Shown one piece after another: positions 53,939 through 63,453 of a DNA stretch of 64,000 nucleotides (the stretch's first letter is position 1; every line of letters starts with the position of its first letter). Source of the DNA: Prescottella defluvii (GTDB lineage Bacteria > Actinomycetota > Actinomycetes > Mycobacteriales > Mycobacteriaceae); contig NZ_JPOC01000020.1 in the NCBI RefSeq assembly GCF_000738775.1, positions 1 to 64,000 on the forward strand, given 5' to 3'. The notes under the pieces were generated by a model. The model did not search any database. It was not told where the DNA came from and saw only the letters and a program-made list of their open reading frames with translations. A program made the translations under genes and the position numbers.

Positions 53939-54733
53939 ATGGGGGGCACCCGACCTTCGATGATGAAGCCGGTCACGGGGGCGCTTACACAGGCCGGCAA
54001 CATCGTCCAGCTGTTCGTCGACGTGGTTCGCAACACGTTCAAGCGACCGTTCCAGTTCAAGGAATTCATCGAACAGGCCTGGTTCATCGCCAGTGTGACG
54101 ATCCTGCCTACCGCGCTGGTCGCCATCCCGTTCGGTGCCGTCGTGTCGCTGCAGACGGGGTCGCTGATCAAGCAGCTGGGCGCAGAAGCGTTCACGGGTG
54201 CCGCCAGCGTGCTCGCGGTGATCCAGCAGGGCAGTCCGATCGTGACCGCGTTGCTGATCGCCGGAGCCGCGGGCTCCGCAGTCACCGCCGATCTCGGTTC
54301 ACGGACCATCCGTGAGGAGATCGACGCGATGGAAGTGCTCGGGATCAATCCGATCCAGCGGCTCGTCGTGCCCCGCGTGCTCGCGATGGTGCTCGTCGCG
54401 GTGCTCCTCAACGGGCTCGTGTCCGTCGTCGGTATCGCCGGCGGCTACTTCTTCAACGTCATCCTCCAGGGTGGCACCCCGGGTGCGTACCTCGCGTCGT
54501 TCTCGGCGCTGGCCCAGCTGCCCGACCTCTACATCGCGGAGGTCAAGGCGGCCATCTTCGGTGTCATCGCCGGCGTGATCGCGTCCTACAAGGGACTGAC
54601 GCCGAAGGGCGGACCCAAGGGTGTCGGCGAGGCGGTGAACCAGGCGGTCGTCATCACCTTCCTGGTCCTGTTCTTCGCGAACCTGATCCTCACGATGGTG
54701 TACCTGCAGATTGTTCCGGCGAAGGGGGCCTGA
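53939..54733 (+). CDS. yrbEA: Mce cluster permease YrbEA (MlaE family)
   Basis: A 264-residue integral membrane permease of the MlaE family, expected to form the channel of the Mce importer with YrbEB. Seen: PTALVAIPFGAVVSLQTGSL, the conserved EEIDAMEVLGINPIQRLVVP loop that contacts the ATPase, and GLTPKGGPKGVGEAVNQAVV. It follows mceG by 8 bp and precedes yrbEB by 4 bp. Confidence 0.93.
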   Translation: MGGTRPSMMKPVTGALTQAGNIVQLFVDVVRNTFKRPFQFKEFIEQAWFIASVTILPTALVAIPFGAVVSLQTGSLIKQLGAEAFTGAASVLAVIQQGSPIVTALLIAGAAGSAVTADLGSRTIREEIDAMEVLGINPIQRLVVPRVLAMVLVAVLLNGLVSVVGIAGGYFFNVILQGGTPGAYLASFSALAQLPDLYIAEVKAAIFGVIAGVIASYKGLTPKGGPKGVGEAVNQAVVITFLVLFFANLILTMVYLQIVPAKGA

Positions 54734-54737
54734 CCGG

Positions 54738-55598
54738 ATGACGATCGCGAAGGGACGCGGCAGCTACACGCTGGTGCGTGCGCGCCGCTGGGCGCGGAAG
54801 CCGCTCGATGTGCTCGACAACGCCGGCGAACAGATGTCGTTTTACTCGCGGGCCATCGCGTGGACCCCGCGTACCCTGCGCCGCTACCGGAAGGAGATGC
54901 TCCGGCTGCTGGCGGAGGTCACGTTCGGCAGCGGCGCGCTCGCGGTGATCGGCGGCACGATCGGTGTCATCGTGATGATGTCCGGGTTCACCGGCGTCGT
55001 CGTCGGTCTGCAGGGTTTCGCCGCGCTCGACCAGATCGGTAGCTCGGTGCTGACCGGGTTCCTGTCGGCGTACGTCAACACCCGTGAGATCGCACCGGTC
55101 GTCGCGGCCCTGGCGCTGTCGGCCACGGTCGGGTGCGGGTTCACCGCTCAGCTCGGCGCGATGCGCATCTCGGAGGAGATCGACGCACTCGAGGTGATGG
55201 CCGTGCCCAGCGTGCCCTTCCTCGTCACCACCCGGATGATCGCGGGCTTCATCGCCGTGATTCCGCTGTACATCGTCGGCCTGCTCGCGGCCTACCTGGC
55301 GTCACGGGTGGTCTCGACGGTGTTCAACGGGCAGTCGTCCGGCTCGTACGACCACTACTTCAATCTGTTCCTGCCTCCCGAGGACGTCCTCTGGTCCTTC
55401 GGCAAGGTCCTGGTGTTCGCGTTCGTCCTGATCCTCATCCACTGCTACTACGGCTTCCACGCCCACGGCGGCCCGGCCGGGGTCGGGGTCGCGGTCGGCC
55501 ACGCGGTGCGTACCGCGATCGTCACCATCGCCGTCCTGGACTTCTTCCTGAGCCTCGCCATCTGGGGCACGACGACCACGGTGCGGGTGGCCGGATGA
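54738..55598 (+). CDS. yrbEB: Mce cluster permease YrbEB (MlaE family)
   Basis: A 286-residue paralogue of YrbEA: GFTGVVVGLQGFAALDQIGS, EEIDALEVMAVPSVPFLVTT and HCYYGFHAHGGPAGVGVAVG. The ATG at 54738 is used. Its stop overlaps the mceA start in an ATGA, which couples permease and substrate-binding subunits. Confidence 0.93.
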   Translation: MTIAKGRGSYTLVRARRWARKPLDVLDNAGEQMSFYSRAIAWTPRTLRRYRKEMLRLLAEVTFGSGALAVIGGTIGVIVMMSGFTGVVVGLQGFAALDQIGSSVLTGFLSAYVNTREIAPVVAALALSATVGCGFTAQLGAMRISEEIDALEVMAVPSVPFLVTTRMIAGFIAVIPLYIVGLLAAYLASRVVSTVFNGQSSGSYDHYFNLFLPPEDVLWSFGKVLVFAFVLILIHCYYGFHAHGGPAGVGVAVGHAVRTAIVTIAVLDFFLSLAIWGTTTTVRVAG

Positions 55599-56923
55599 TC
55601 GAGCGCACGTCGAAGCTGCGTCGTAGGACCCTGGGAGTCGCCTTCTTCCTGGTCCTCGCCCTGTTCGTGGGCGGGACCATCGCCACCTACAACAAGACCT
55701 TCACGCCGGTCGTCAAGGTCGACCTCGTCACCGACACCGTCGGCAACGCGCTACCGCGCAACGCCGACGTCAAGGTGCGTGGCCTCATCGTCGGCGAGGT
55801 GCGTGGCGCGTCCACCGAGAACGGCAAGGTCACCTCCGTGATGGCGATCGATCCCGACAAGGCCGAACTGATCCCGTCGAACACCACCGCACGGTTGCTG
55901 CCCAAGACGCTCTTCGGTGAGCGGTACGTCGACCTGGTCATCCCGGTGAATCCGAGCCCCGACCCGATCACGGCCGGCGACACCATCCACCAGGACAAGA
56001 GTGGCAACGCGGTCGAGCTCGGCAGGATGCTCGACGGTCTGCTGCCGCTGCTGCAGGCCATCCCGCCGGAGAGCCTGGCCTCGACCCTGGGGGCGTTGTC
56101 ACAGGCGCTCGACGGCCGGGGTGAGCGACTCGGTGTCACGCTCGATCAGCTCGACACGATCTTCGCCGGGGTCAACACCCGGCTACCGGACCTGACGGCC
56201 GGTCTGGAGAGCTTCGCGACCTTCACCCAGACGTACTCGGATGCGGCGCCGCAGTTGATCGACGCGCTCGACGACCTGCGGACCACGAACGCGACGATCG
56301 TGCAGGAGCGGCCCGCGATCGATGCCCTGATGGCGTCGGTGACGTCGACGGGATCGAGCACCGCGGACCTGCTGACGGCCAACCGGGATTCGCTGATCTC
56401 GATCGCCGCCGACTCGCGGGAGGCGCTGGAGATTCTGGCGCGGTTCTCCGGGACCTTCACCTGCACATTCGCGAACTTCGCGGAGGTGATGGCACGGTCC
56501 GGCGCGATCACCGGCGAGAACTCGCCCAACCCGGGTGCGCGCGCCACGATCGAGCTCGTCAATCCCCGCGGACGGTACCTGCCCAACCAGGATGAGCCGC
56601 GCCTGATCGACACCCGCGGTCCGCGGTGTTACGAGGCGCCGCCGCTGGGCACCGACATCGGGCAGTACCCCGGCGGTTCCATCCACGACGGCTCGTACCA
56701 GGTGCCGACCCGCAACCCCGGAGACCAGAACATTCCCGACGTCGCGGTCCCGCAGTTCTCGATGCTGCCCGCATCGGCGACGTTCGCCGGCTCGCCGCTC
56801 GAGCGGGAGACGTTGGCGGTCGTGTACGGCGAGGCGGCCGGTATCGCGCCGGAGGACGTGCCGTCCTGGACAACCATGATCGGTGCCCCCGCGCTCCGTG
56901 GAAAAGAGGTGAGCATCAAGTGA
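55595..56923 (+). CDS. mceA: Mce family protein MceA
   Basis: First of six MCE-domain proteins that together form the lipid-conducting tunnel across the envelope. The 442 residues comprise an N-terminal membrane anchor (LGVAFFLVLALFVGGTIATY), an MCE domain (NADVKVRGLIVGEVRGASTE; LLPKTLFGERYVDLVIP) at about 40-120, a long helical region and a C-terminal part. The substrate of this cluster is unknown. It overlaps mceB by 4 nt. Confidence 0.9.
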   Translation: MIERTSKLRRRTLGVAFFLVLALFVGGTIATYNKTFTPVVKVDLVTDTVGNALPRNADVKVRGLIVGEVRGASTENGKVTSVMAIDPDKAELIPSNTTARLLPKTLFGERYVDLVIPVNPSPDPITAGDTIHQDKSGNAVELGRMLDGLLPLLQAIPPESLASTLGALSQALDGRGERLGVTLDQLDTIFAGVNTRLPDLTAGLESFATFTQTYSDAAPQLIDALDDLRTTNATIVQERPAIDALMASVTSTGSSTADLLTANRDSLISIAADSREALEILARFSGTFTCTFANFAEVMARSGAITGENSPNPGARATIELVNPRGRYLPNQDEPRLIDTRGPRCYEAPPLGTDIGQYPGGSIHDGSYQVPTRNPGDQNIPDVAVPQFSMLPASATFAGSPLERETLAVVYGEAAGIAPEDVPSWTTMIGAPALRGKEVSIK

Positions 56924-57999
56924 AGCGACAGCTGCGAGGGGTGGCTGCCCCGCTCACCAAGCTCGTGATCTTCGCGGTCGTGACGATTCTCGCGACCGGC
57001 ATGCTCGCGTTGACGATCGCGAACACCAGTTCCACCGGGGGGACCAAGTTCAGTGCGCGGTTCACCGACGTCACGTCGCTCAACAAGGGCGACGAGGTGC
57101 GCATCGCGGGTGTCCGGGTCGGCCAGGTGACCAAGATCGAGATCGTCGACGATCGTGAGGCGCAGGTCGAGTTCGCGGTGACGGACCGCGACTGGCTGCC
57201 TGCGAGCACGACCGCGACCATCCGGTTCCGGAACCTCGTCGGTCAGCGCTACATCGCGCTCGAGCAGGGGACCGGGCAGCAGGGCTACAAGATGACGGCC
57301 GGCGACATGATCCCGCTGGACCGGACCAAGCCCGCAGTGAACCTGACGACGCTGTTCAACGGGTTCCGGCCGCTGTTCCAGACCCTCAGCGCCGACGACG
57401 TCAACAAGCTGTCGTACCAGATCATCCAGGTGTTCCAGGGGGAGGGCGGCACCATCGAGGAACTCGTGGCGAACACCGCGTCGTTGACGAACACGATCGC
57501 GGACAAGGACAAGGTGATCGGCGACCTCATCACCAACCTCAACATCGTGCTGGACACCGTCAACGAGCGGGACGAGCAGGTCGATCAGCTGATCGTCAAC
57601 ACCGAGCGTCTCGTGAGCGGGCTGTCCGCGGACCGCGGCGTGATCGGGCAGTCGGTGCAGTCGCTGTCGGACCTGACCAGTGCGACCGCGGACCTGCTGG
57701 TGCCCACACGCCCGTCGATCCAGGGGTCGATCGCGGGCCTGAACACGCTCGCCGGACACATCAACGAGAGATCCGCCGACGTGAACCAGGTACTCACGAA
57801 CCTGCCGATCAAGATGGAGAAACTCGGCCGCGCCGGCAGCTACGGATCGTGGTTCCAGTTCTACCTGTGCGGCATCGACATCGTCGCCGGGCCCGGGACG
57901 GCGCCCCAGCTGAACATCCCGTCGAACCTGCCGACGATCAACCAGCCGATCTACACCAACGCGGCTCCCCGCTGCTACGCGGACGGTGAGCAGCCATGA
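56920..57999 (+). CDS. mceB: Mce family protein MceB
   Basis: A 359-residue MCE protein: anchor KLVIFAVVTILATGMLALTI, MCE domain with SLNKGDEVRIAGVRVGQVTK and FRNLVGQRYIALEQGTG, helical region, and a C-terminal SWFQFYLCGIDIVAGPG typical of MceB. GTG at 56920, overlapping the mceA stop; AAAGAGGTGAG upstream. It overlaps mceC by 4 nt. Confidence 0.9.
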   Translation: MKRQLRGVAAPLTKLVIFAVVTILATGMLALTIANTSSTGGTKFSARFTDVTSLNKGDEVRIAGVRVGQVTKIEIVDDREAQVEFAVTDRDWLPASTTATIRFRNLVGQRYIALEQGTGQQGYKMTAGDMIPLDRTKPAVNLTTLFNGFRPLFQTLSADDVNKLSYQIIQVFQGEGGTIEELVANTASLTNTIADKDKVIGDLITNLNIVLDTVNERDEQVDQLIVNTERLVSGLSADRGVIGQSVQSLSDLTSATADLLVPTRPSIQGSIAGLNTLAGHINERSADVNQVLTNLPIKMEKLGRAGSYGSWFQFYLCGIDIVAGPGTAPQLNIPSNLPTINQPIYTNAAPRCYADGEQP

Positions 58000-58991
58000 C
58001 GAAGAGAAGAAGTCCAGCGGTGACCGGTGCCCTCGGCATCGTCGTCGTCCTGCTCGCGACCATGTCGGCGTTCTTCCTCGACAGCCTGCCGATCATCGGT
58101 GCCGGCAACCGGTACACCGCCGAGTTCTCCGAGGCGGCCGGGCTCAAGCCCGGCAACGAGGTGCGGGTCGCCGGGGTGAAGGTCGGCAAGGTGTCGAGCG
58201 TCGAACTCGACGGCGACCGCGTGCTCGTGTCGTTCCAGACGAAGGACGCCTGGATCGGCGACCAGACCACCGCGTCGATCCAGATCAAGACGATCCTCGG
58301 CCAGAAGTACCTCGCGCTCGATCCGCGGGGCACCGAGGTCGCGGATCCGAGCGTGCGGATCCCGCTCGAGCGGACCACGTCGCCGTACGACGTCATCGAC
58401 GCGTTCGGCGACGCCGCCACCACCCTCGCCGAGATCGACACGACGCAGCTGGCGTCGAGCTTCGAGGTGCTGTCGCAGTCGTTCGCGGGCACGCCGGACG
58501 AGATCCGTGGCTCACTCGACGGGGTGGCGCGGCTGTCGGAGACGGTTGCCAAGCGCGACCAGGAGCTCAAGCAGCTGTTCGAGGCGACGAAGCAGACGTC
58601 GCAGATCCTCGCCGACCGGAGTGAGGAGTTCGAGAAGGTGCTCGCGAACGGGGGGCTGCTGCTCGCCGAGCTCAATACCCGCCAGCAGGCGATCGGACGG
58701 CTGCTCAGCAGTACGCAGACGTTGTCGCGGGAACTGACCGGCCTGGTCGCCGACAACGAGGCGCAGATCACCCCGGCGCTCACCCAGTTGCAGGGCGCGA
58801 TCGACATCCTCAACCAGAACCAGCAGAACGTGAGCCGGGCACTCGAGATGGCTGCGCCGTTCTACCGGATCTACGCGAACGTGCTCGGCAACGGTCGATG
58901 GTTCGACTCGGTCGTGACCAACCTGACCCCGCCCGGCCTGCCGGACATCCCCGGATACCGCGAGCCGCTGCGCACGATGGGGGGCAACTGA
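57996..58991 (+). CDS. mceC: Mce family protein MceC
   Basis: A 331-residue MCE protein: anchor [23 protein letters not shown] domain ([35 protein letters not shown]), coiled-coil-like helices, and an end with [20 protein letters not shown]. Starts inside the mceB stop (ATGA). It is shorter at the C-terminus than some MceC proteins, which carry proline-rich tails. Confidence 0.9.
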   Translation: MTKRRSPAVTGALGIVVVLLATMSAFFLDSLPIIGAGNRYTAEFSEAAGLKPGNEVRVAGVKVGKVSSVELDGDRVLVSFQTKDAWIGDQTTASIQIKTILGQKYLALDPRGTEVADPSVRIPLERTTSPYDVIDAFGDAATTLAEIDTTQLASSFEVLSQSFAGTPDEIRGSLDGVARLSETVAKRDQELKQLFEATKQTSQILADRSEEFEKVLANGGLLLAELNTRQQAIGRLLSSTQTLSRELTGLVADNEAQITPALTQLQGAIDILNQNQQNVSRALEMAAPFYRIYANVLGNGRWFDSVVTNLTPPGLPDIPGYREPLRTMGGN

Positions 58992-58992
58992 G

Positions 58993-60240
58993 ATGAGTGA
59001 GACGCAGGCGCGAAACCGCAAGTGGATTCCGGTGGCGCTGATCGCGGCGGTCGCCGTCGTCGCGGTCGGGGTCCTGTGGTGGCTCTTCCAGAACGCCGGT
59101 ACCACCAGGATCACCGCGTACTTCGACAGGTCGGTCGGCATCTACGAGGGCTCCGACGTCCGGGTGCTCGGCGTCAAGGTCGGCACGGTCGATTCCGTGG
59201 TGCCCCAGGGTAAGCAGGTCCAGGTGGTCATGACCGTCGACCGGGGTGTCGACATCCCGGCGGATGTGAAGGCCGCCCAGGTGACGCCGTCGGTGGTCTC
59301 CGACCGGTACATCCAGCTGACGCCGGTGTACACCGGCGGCGAGAAGCTGGCCAACGACGCGACGATCGAACGCGACCACACGACGACGCCGGTCGAGGTC
59401 GACGAGTTGTACGCGAGTGTGACCGAACTGTCGGAGGCGCTCGGGCCGAACGGGGCCAACCGGGACGGTGCGTTGTCGAACCTGGTGGACACCGCCGCCG
59501 CGAACCTCGACGGCAACGGTGACGCGCTCGGCAACACGTTCACGCAGTTGTCGGCGGCGGCCCGCACACTGTCCGACTCGCGTACCGACATCTTCGACAC
59601 GGTCAAGAACCTGCAGGTGTTCGTCAGCGCCCTCGCCGCCAACGACGCGCAGGTGCGCCAGTTCAACACGCAGCTCGCGGACTTCAGTGGTTTCCTGGCG
59701 GGGGAGAAGGAGAACTTGGGTCTGGCGCTCAATCAGCTCTCGCTCGCGCTCGGCGACGTCGCGCGATTCGTCGAGAACAACCGGGAACTGCTGCAGGGGA
59801 ACATCGAGAGCCTGACCACGGTCACACAGACCGTCGCGGACCGGCGCGATTCCCTCGCGGAGGCGCTCGTGACGATTCCGCTCGCAGTCAGCAACCTGGT
59901 CAACACGCACGACGCGGAGTCGGGCACGCTGCAGATGCGCGTCGATCTGCCGGATCTGCAGGACCCGTTCGGTCTGGGCTGCAAGCTCATCGACGTCGCC
60001 AAGCTCAAGCCCGGTGACCCGGAGTTCGAGGCGCTCGGCCGGCAGATGAAGCCACTGATCGACAACTGCAAGGTCATCACGGATCAGATGACCGCCGGCG
60101 TGAGGACACCGACGTTGAATCTGCCGCTCGGCATCCTCAGCGGTGACAACCTGCAGCGTGGCGCGGTTCCCGGGACGGTTCCGGGCACGCAGTCGCCGCG
60201 GCTGGGTGGCGGAACGCAACTGCAGGGGGGCACGCCGTGA
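58993..60240 (+). CDS. mceD: Mce family protein MceD
   Basis: A 415-residue MCE protein: anchor [23 protein letters not shown] domain ([36 protein letters not shown]), a helical region, a double-cysteine segment with [15 protein letters not shown] and [11 protein letters not shown], and a glycine- and proline-rich tail. It starts 1 bp after the mceC stop. Confidence 0.9.
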   Translation: MSETQARNRKWIPVALIAAVAVVAVGVLWWLFQNAGTTRITAYFDRSVGIYEGSDVRVLGVKVGTVDSVVPQGKQVQVVMTVDRGVDIPADVKAAQVTPSVVSDRYIQLTPVYTGGEKLANDATIERDHTTTPVEVDELYASVTELSEALGPNGANRDGALSNLVDTAAANLDGNGDALGNTFTQLSAAARTLSDSRTDIFDTVKNLQVFVSALAANDAQVRQFNTQLADFSGFLAGEKENLGLALNQLSLALGDVARFVENNRELLQGNIESLTTVTQTVADRRDSLAEALVTIPLAVSNLVNTHDAESGTLQMRVDLPDLQDPFGLGCKLIDVAKLKPGDPEFEALGRQMKPLIDNCKVITDQMTAGVRTPTLNLPLGILSGDNLQRGAVPGTVPGTQSPRLGGGTQLQGGTP

Positions 60241-61490
60241 GGCACGGGCGGATGAGGGCAGCGGCGGTCGCGGCGGGCGCGTGCGTCGTCGCGGTGACGG
60301 TCGGGGCGTGCGGCTCGGGAGGCATCTACGCGGTTCCGTTGCCCGGTGGCGCCGACGTCGGCAGCGACCCGATGCGATTGAAGATCGAGTTCGACGACGT
60401 CCTCGATCTGGTGCCGCAGTCGACCGTCAAGGTCGACGGGGTTCCGGTCGGACGGGTCGAGAGAATCGAGGTGGCGCCGGACGGCTGGACCGCGCAGGTG
60501 GAGACGCTGGTCAACAGTGCTGTCGATCTGCCGGCCAACGCGGTCGCGGAGGTTCAGCAGTCGAACCTGCTGGGCGAGAAGTTCATTGCGATCGCCGCGC
60601 CCGCACAGAGCCCGTCTCCGGAACGGTTGGCGAGCGGCGCGACGATCCCGGTGGACCGCACCCGGCACGCCACCGACATCGAGCAGGTGCTCGGTGCGAT
60701 GTCGCTGCTGCTCAACGGTGGTGGTGTCGCGCAGTTGCAGCCCATCATCTCGGAGCTGGAGAAGGCGCTCGACGGTCGTGAGAGCAAGGTGCGTGGACTG
60801 CTGGAGCAGGCGAACACGTTGATCGCCGGCCTCGAGGGGCAGCGGGACTCGATCACGCGTGCGCTCGACGGCCTCGACACGCTCAGCGCCCGGGTGGGGG
60901 ATCAGACCGCCAAGCTCGAGAAGGTCCTCGACGAGTTGCCGCAGGGTGTCGAGATCCTTGCGGAGCAGCGTCCGCAGCTGGTGGAGATGCTCGGTCAGGT
61001 CGATCGGCTCGGTCAGGTCGGCGCCGATGTCATCAACCGGTCCAAGGACGACCTGATCGCCGATCTGCGGGCCCTGCGCCCGACTCTGCAGCAGCTGGGT
61101 GCGGCGGCCCCGGACATCATCACGTCGGCGCCGCTCGTCCCGACGTTCCCGTTCCCGGACACGATCATCCCGTCGATCCACGGCGGCCAGGCGAACGTGT
61201 TCCTGTCGATCGACCTGCAGATCGGTGACACCCTGTCGAACCTCGGTGTCGGGAAACCGGACCCCGTCTACTACCCGCCCGAGTACGGCCCGCCGGTCCC
61301 GGTCGATCCGAGCAACCCGTACTACAACGGCAACGGACCGCGCCCGGGGTGGCCGACGGTGTCGATCCTGCCGCTGCCGCCGATCGTGCCGAATCCGGTC
61401 CCCGCGCCGGGTGTCGCGGTGTCCGCGCCGGCGGGGGCTCCGGTCAATCCGTTCGAGGCGTTCCTGAAGCAGCTGGGGGTGGGTGAGTAG
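60237..61490 (+). CDS. mceE: Mce family lipoprotein MceE
   Basis: A 417-residue lipoprotein of the Mce complex. The signal peptide ends in the lipobox VGAC (lipidated cysteine at residue 25). The MCE domain contains [20 protein letters not shown] and [17 protein letters not shown]; long helices and a proline-rich region ([20 protein letters not shown]) follow. It overlaps mceD by 4 nt and mceF by 1 nt. Confidence 0.92.
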   Translation: MRHGRMRAAAVAAGACVVAVTVGACGSGGIYAVPLPGGADVGSDPMRLKIEFDDVLDLVPQSTVKVDGVPVGRVERIEVAPDGWTAQVETLVNSAVDLPANAVAEVQQSNLLGEKFIAIAAPAQSPSPERLASGATIPVDRTRHATDIEQVLGAMSLLLNGGGVAQLQPIISELEKALDGRESKVRGLLEQANTLIAGLEGQRDSITRALDGLDTLSARVGDQTAKLEKVLDELPQGVEILAEQRPQLVEMLGQVDRLGQVGADVINRSKDDLIADLRALRPTLQQLGAAAPDIITSAPLVPTFPFPDTIIPSIHGGQANVFLSIDLQIGDTLSNLGVGKPDPVYYPPEYGPPVPVDPSNPYYNGNGPRPGWPTVSILPLPPIVPNPVPAPGVAVSAPAGAPVNPFEAFLKQLGVGE

Positions 61491-62740
61491 TGGTCTCGCG
61501 TCTGGCCAGGTGGCAGTTGGTGGCGTTCATCGTCGTCGCGGTGCTCGGCATCAGTTACGTCGGTGCCAAGTACGTGCGGCTCGACACGCTGCTGGGCTTC
61601 GGTGAGTACCAGGTGAACGCCGAACTCGAGCGTTCCGGGGGCATCTTCACCAATGCGGAGGTGACCTATCGCGGTGTGCCGGTCGGCCGGGTCGGCGACC
61701 TGACGTTGACCGAGGAGGGTGTGTCCGTCGCGTTGATGATCGACGACTCGGCCCCGCAGATCCCGGCATCGGCGAAGGCCGTCGTCGCGAATCGCTCGGC
61801 CATCGGTGAGCAGTACGTCGACCTGCAGCCGGACACGGACGAGGGTCCGTTCCTCGTCGACGGTTCGGTGATCCGCGAGCCGAACACGGTGACGCCGATC
61901 CCGGTCGAGGATCTGATCGGCAGCGTGGACCGGTTGGCGCGTTCGGTGCCCACCGACTCGCTGCACACGGCCGTCGTCGAACTGGGGAACGCGTTCACCG
62001 GGAAGGGCGGCGACCTGCAGGTGTTGGTCGACTCGCTGGCCCGGTTCACCGAGACGGCGACCGAGGCGCTGCCGGAGACACTGACCTTCATCAGCGACGG
62101 CCGGACGGTGCTCGACACCCAGGCCGAGCAGTCGGGGTCGATCCGCGCGTTCAGTGACGGGCTCGAGCAGATCGCCGCCCAGTTGAAGTCGAGCGATCCC
62201 GACGTACGACGGCTGATCGGCACCGGTACCGATGCCACGGCCACGGTCGGCAAGCTCGTCGAGAACAGCGGCGACGCGTTGACCGCGAACCTGACGAACC
62301 TTGCGACGACGCTCACGACGGTGTCGCCGACGTTCATCGCATTGCAGCCGTTCCTGCAGTTCCTGCCGGCGCTGTCGGCGGGGGCGTCGGCGGTGGCGCC
62401 GGGCGACGGCACGATCCACTTCGGACTGGTCCTCGAGACCAACAATCCGGTGCCGTGCACGCAGGGCTACGAGGGCACTCAGGAGACCCTCGCGAAGATG
62501 AAGGCGGAGAACCCGAACTTCGACGACACCGTCGACAGCTTCCCGTTCAACATGGACGCACGATGCACGGTCGAACAGGGCAACCCGACGGGTGTCCGCA
62601 GTGCCGGACGCATCGTCTACGCCGATCCGCAGACCCCGCAGCCGTGGGACAGTACGCCTAAGGTCGACCCCGACAAGTTGAATCTGAACCCGATCGCCAC
62701 CCAGATCGCGACGCTCATGGGCGTCGTGCCGGCGCGGTAG
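61490..62740 (+). CDS. mceF: Mce family protein MceF
   Basis: Last MCE-domain protein, 416 aa: anchor LVAFIVVAVLGISYVGAKYV, MCE domain (IFTNAEVTYRGVPVGRVGDL, VANRSAIGEQYVDLQPD), helical region, and a C-terminus with GYEGTQETLAKMKAENPNFD and two late cysteines. The GTG at 61490 shares one base with the mceE stop. It closes the MceA-F set. Confidence 0.9.
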   Translation: MVSRLARWQLVAFIVVAVLGISYVGAKYVRLDTLLGFGEYQVNAELERSGGIFTNAEVTYRGVPVGRVGDLTLTEEGVSVALMIDDSAPQIPASAKAVVANRSAIGEQYVDLQPDTDEGPFLVDGSVIREPNTVTPIPVEDLIGSVDRLARSVPTDSLHTAVVELGNAFTGKGGDLQVLVDSLARFTETATEALPETLTFISDGRTVLDTQAEQSGSIRAFSDGLEQIAAQLKSSDPDVRRLIGTGTDATATVGKLVENSGDALTANLTNLATTLTTVSPTFIALQPFLQFLPALSAGASAVAPGDGTIHFGLVLETNNPVPCTQGYEGTQETLAKMKAENPNFDDTVDSFPFNMDARCTVEQGNPTGVRSAGRIVYADPQTPQPWDSTPKVDPDKLNLNPIATQIATLMGVVPAR

Positions 62741-62757
62741 CGCCGGGCGAGAATTCA

Positions 62758-62775
62758 TTACCCGAGAGTAAGGTT
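62758..62775. promoter_or_regulatory. TTAC-N6-GTAA operator-like element, copy 2
   Basis: TTACCCGAGAGTAAGGTT is identical to the copy before mceG. Here the contained TAAGGT (62769-62774) ends six bases before the GTG at 62781, so it is both a likely -10 box and an operator; a bound repressor would block transcription. Confidence 0.65.
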
Positions 62776-62780
62776 GCCGT

Positions 62781-63398
62781 GTGACGGACACCACCACGAC
62801 CGCGCCCACGAAGAACATCACGCTCGCTGCCGTGGCGGTGGGGGTGCTCCTCGTCGGCGCGCTGGTTGCAGCGGTCTTCTTCGGGATCGGGTGGGCGAGG
62901 GCCGAGTCGGGCCGCTCGACCGCGGATGCGCGCGACACGGCGCTGTCCGACGCCCGGCAGGCGGCAATCAATCTCAACTCGTACGACGCCGCCGACATGG
63001 AGAAGTCCTTCGCCGATCTCGAGTCGTCGATCACCGGATCGCTCCTCGACGATCTGGGGAAGACGCGGGAGGACATGACCGCAGCCGCCGCCGCATCGGG
63101 CGCCAAGACCGACGGGCGCGTGCTGCGGGCCGCCCTGACCTCGCTCAATGTCGACGACGGGACCGCGGACGCGATGCTCGTCGTCGAGACCTCGACCGTG
63201 ATGCCGAATCTCGAGACGCCGGTGAAACGTCAGATCACGATGCGGATGAGCCTCGTGCGCGACGGCGACGTCTGGAAGGCGTCCGACGCCGGCAACCTCG
63301 GTGAGCCCGTCGTGATCGACCCGGGGACGCCGCGCCCGGCCGCGCCCGCGCCCGCGCCGGAAGGCCAGGCCACCGATCCGCAGAGCGGCGGACAGTAG
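62781..63398 (+). CDS. Mce-associated membrane protein 1
   Basis: A 205-residue protein with one N-terminal membrane segment (AAVAVGVLLVGALVAAVFFG) and an extracytoplasmic domain (AADMEKSFADLESSITGSLL, TREDMTAAAAASGAKTDGRV, VKRQITMRMSLVRDGDVWKA), ending in a proline/alanine-rich tail. This is the Mam (Mce-associated) architecture; such proteins stabilise Mce transporters. Its own promoter-like element suggests partly independent expression. Leaderless GTG start probable. Confidence 0.85.
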   Translation: MTDTTTTAPTKNITLAAVAVGVLLVGALVAAVFFGIGWARAESGRSTADARDTALSDARQAAINLNSYDAADMEKSFADLESSITGSLLDDLGKTREDMTAAAAASGAKTDGRVLRAALTSLNVDDGTADAMLVVETSTVMPNLETPVKRQITMRMSLVRDGDVWKASDAGNLGEPVVIDPGTPRPAAPAPAPEGQATDPQSGGQ

Positions 63399-63453
63399 TC
63401 CGTCTCAGCAGCCGCCGACGTCTCCGCGTCGGTCGCTGGAAGGAGTTCCATCA

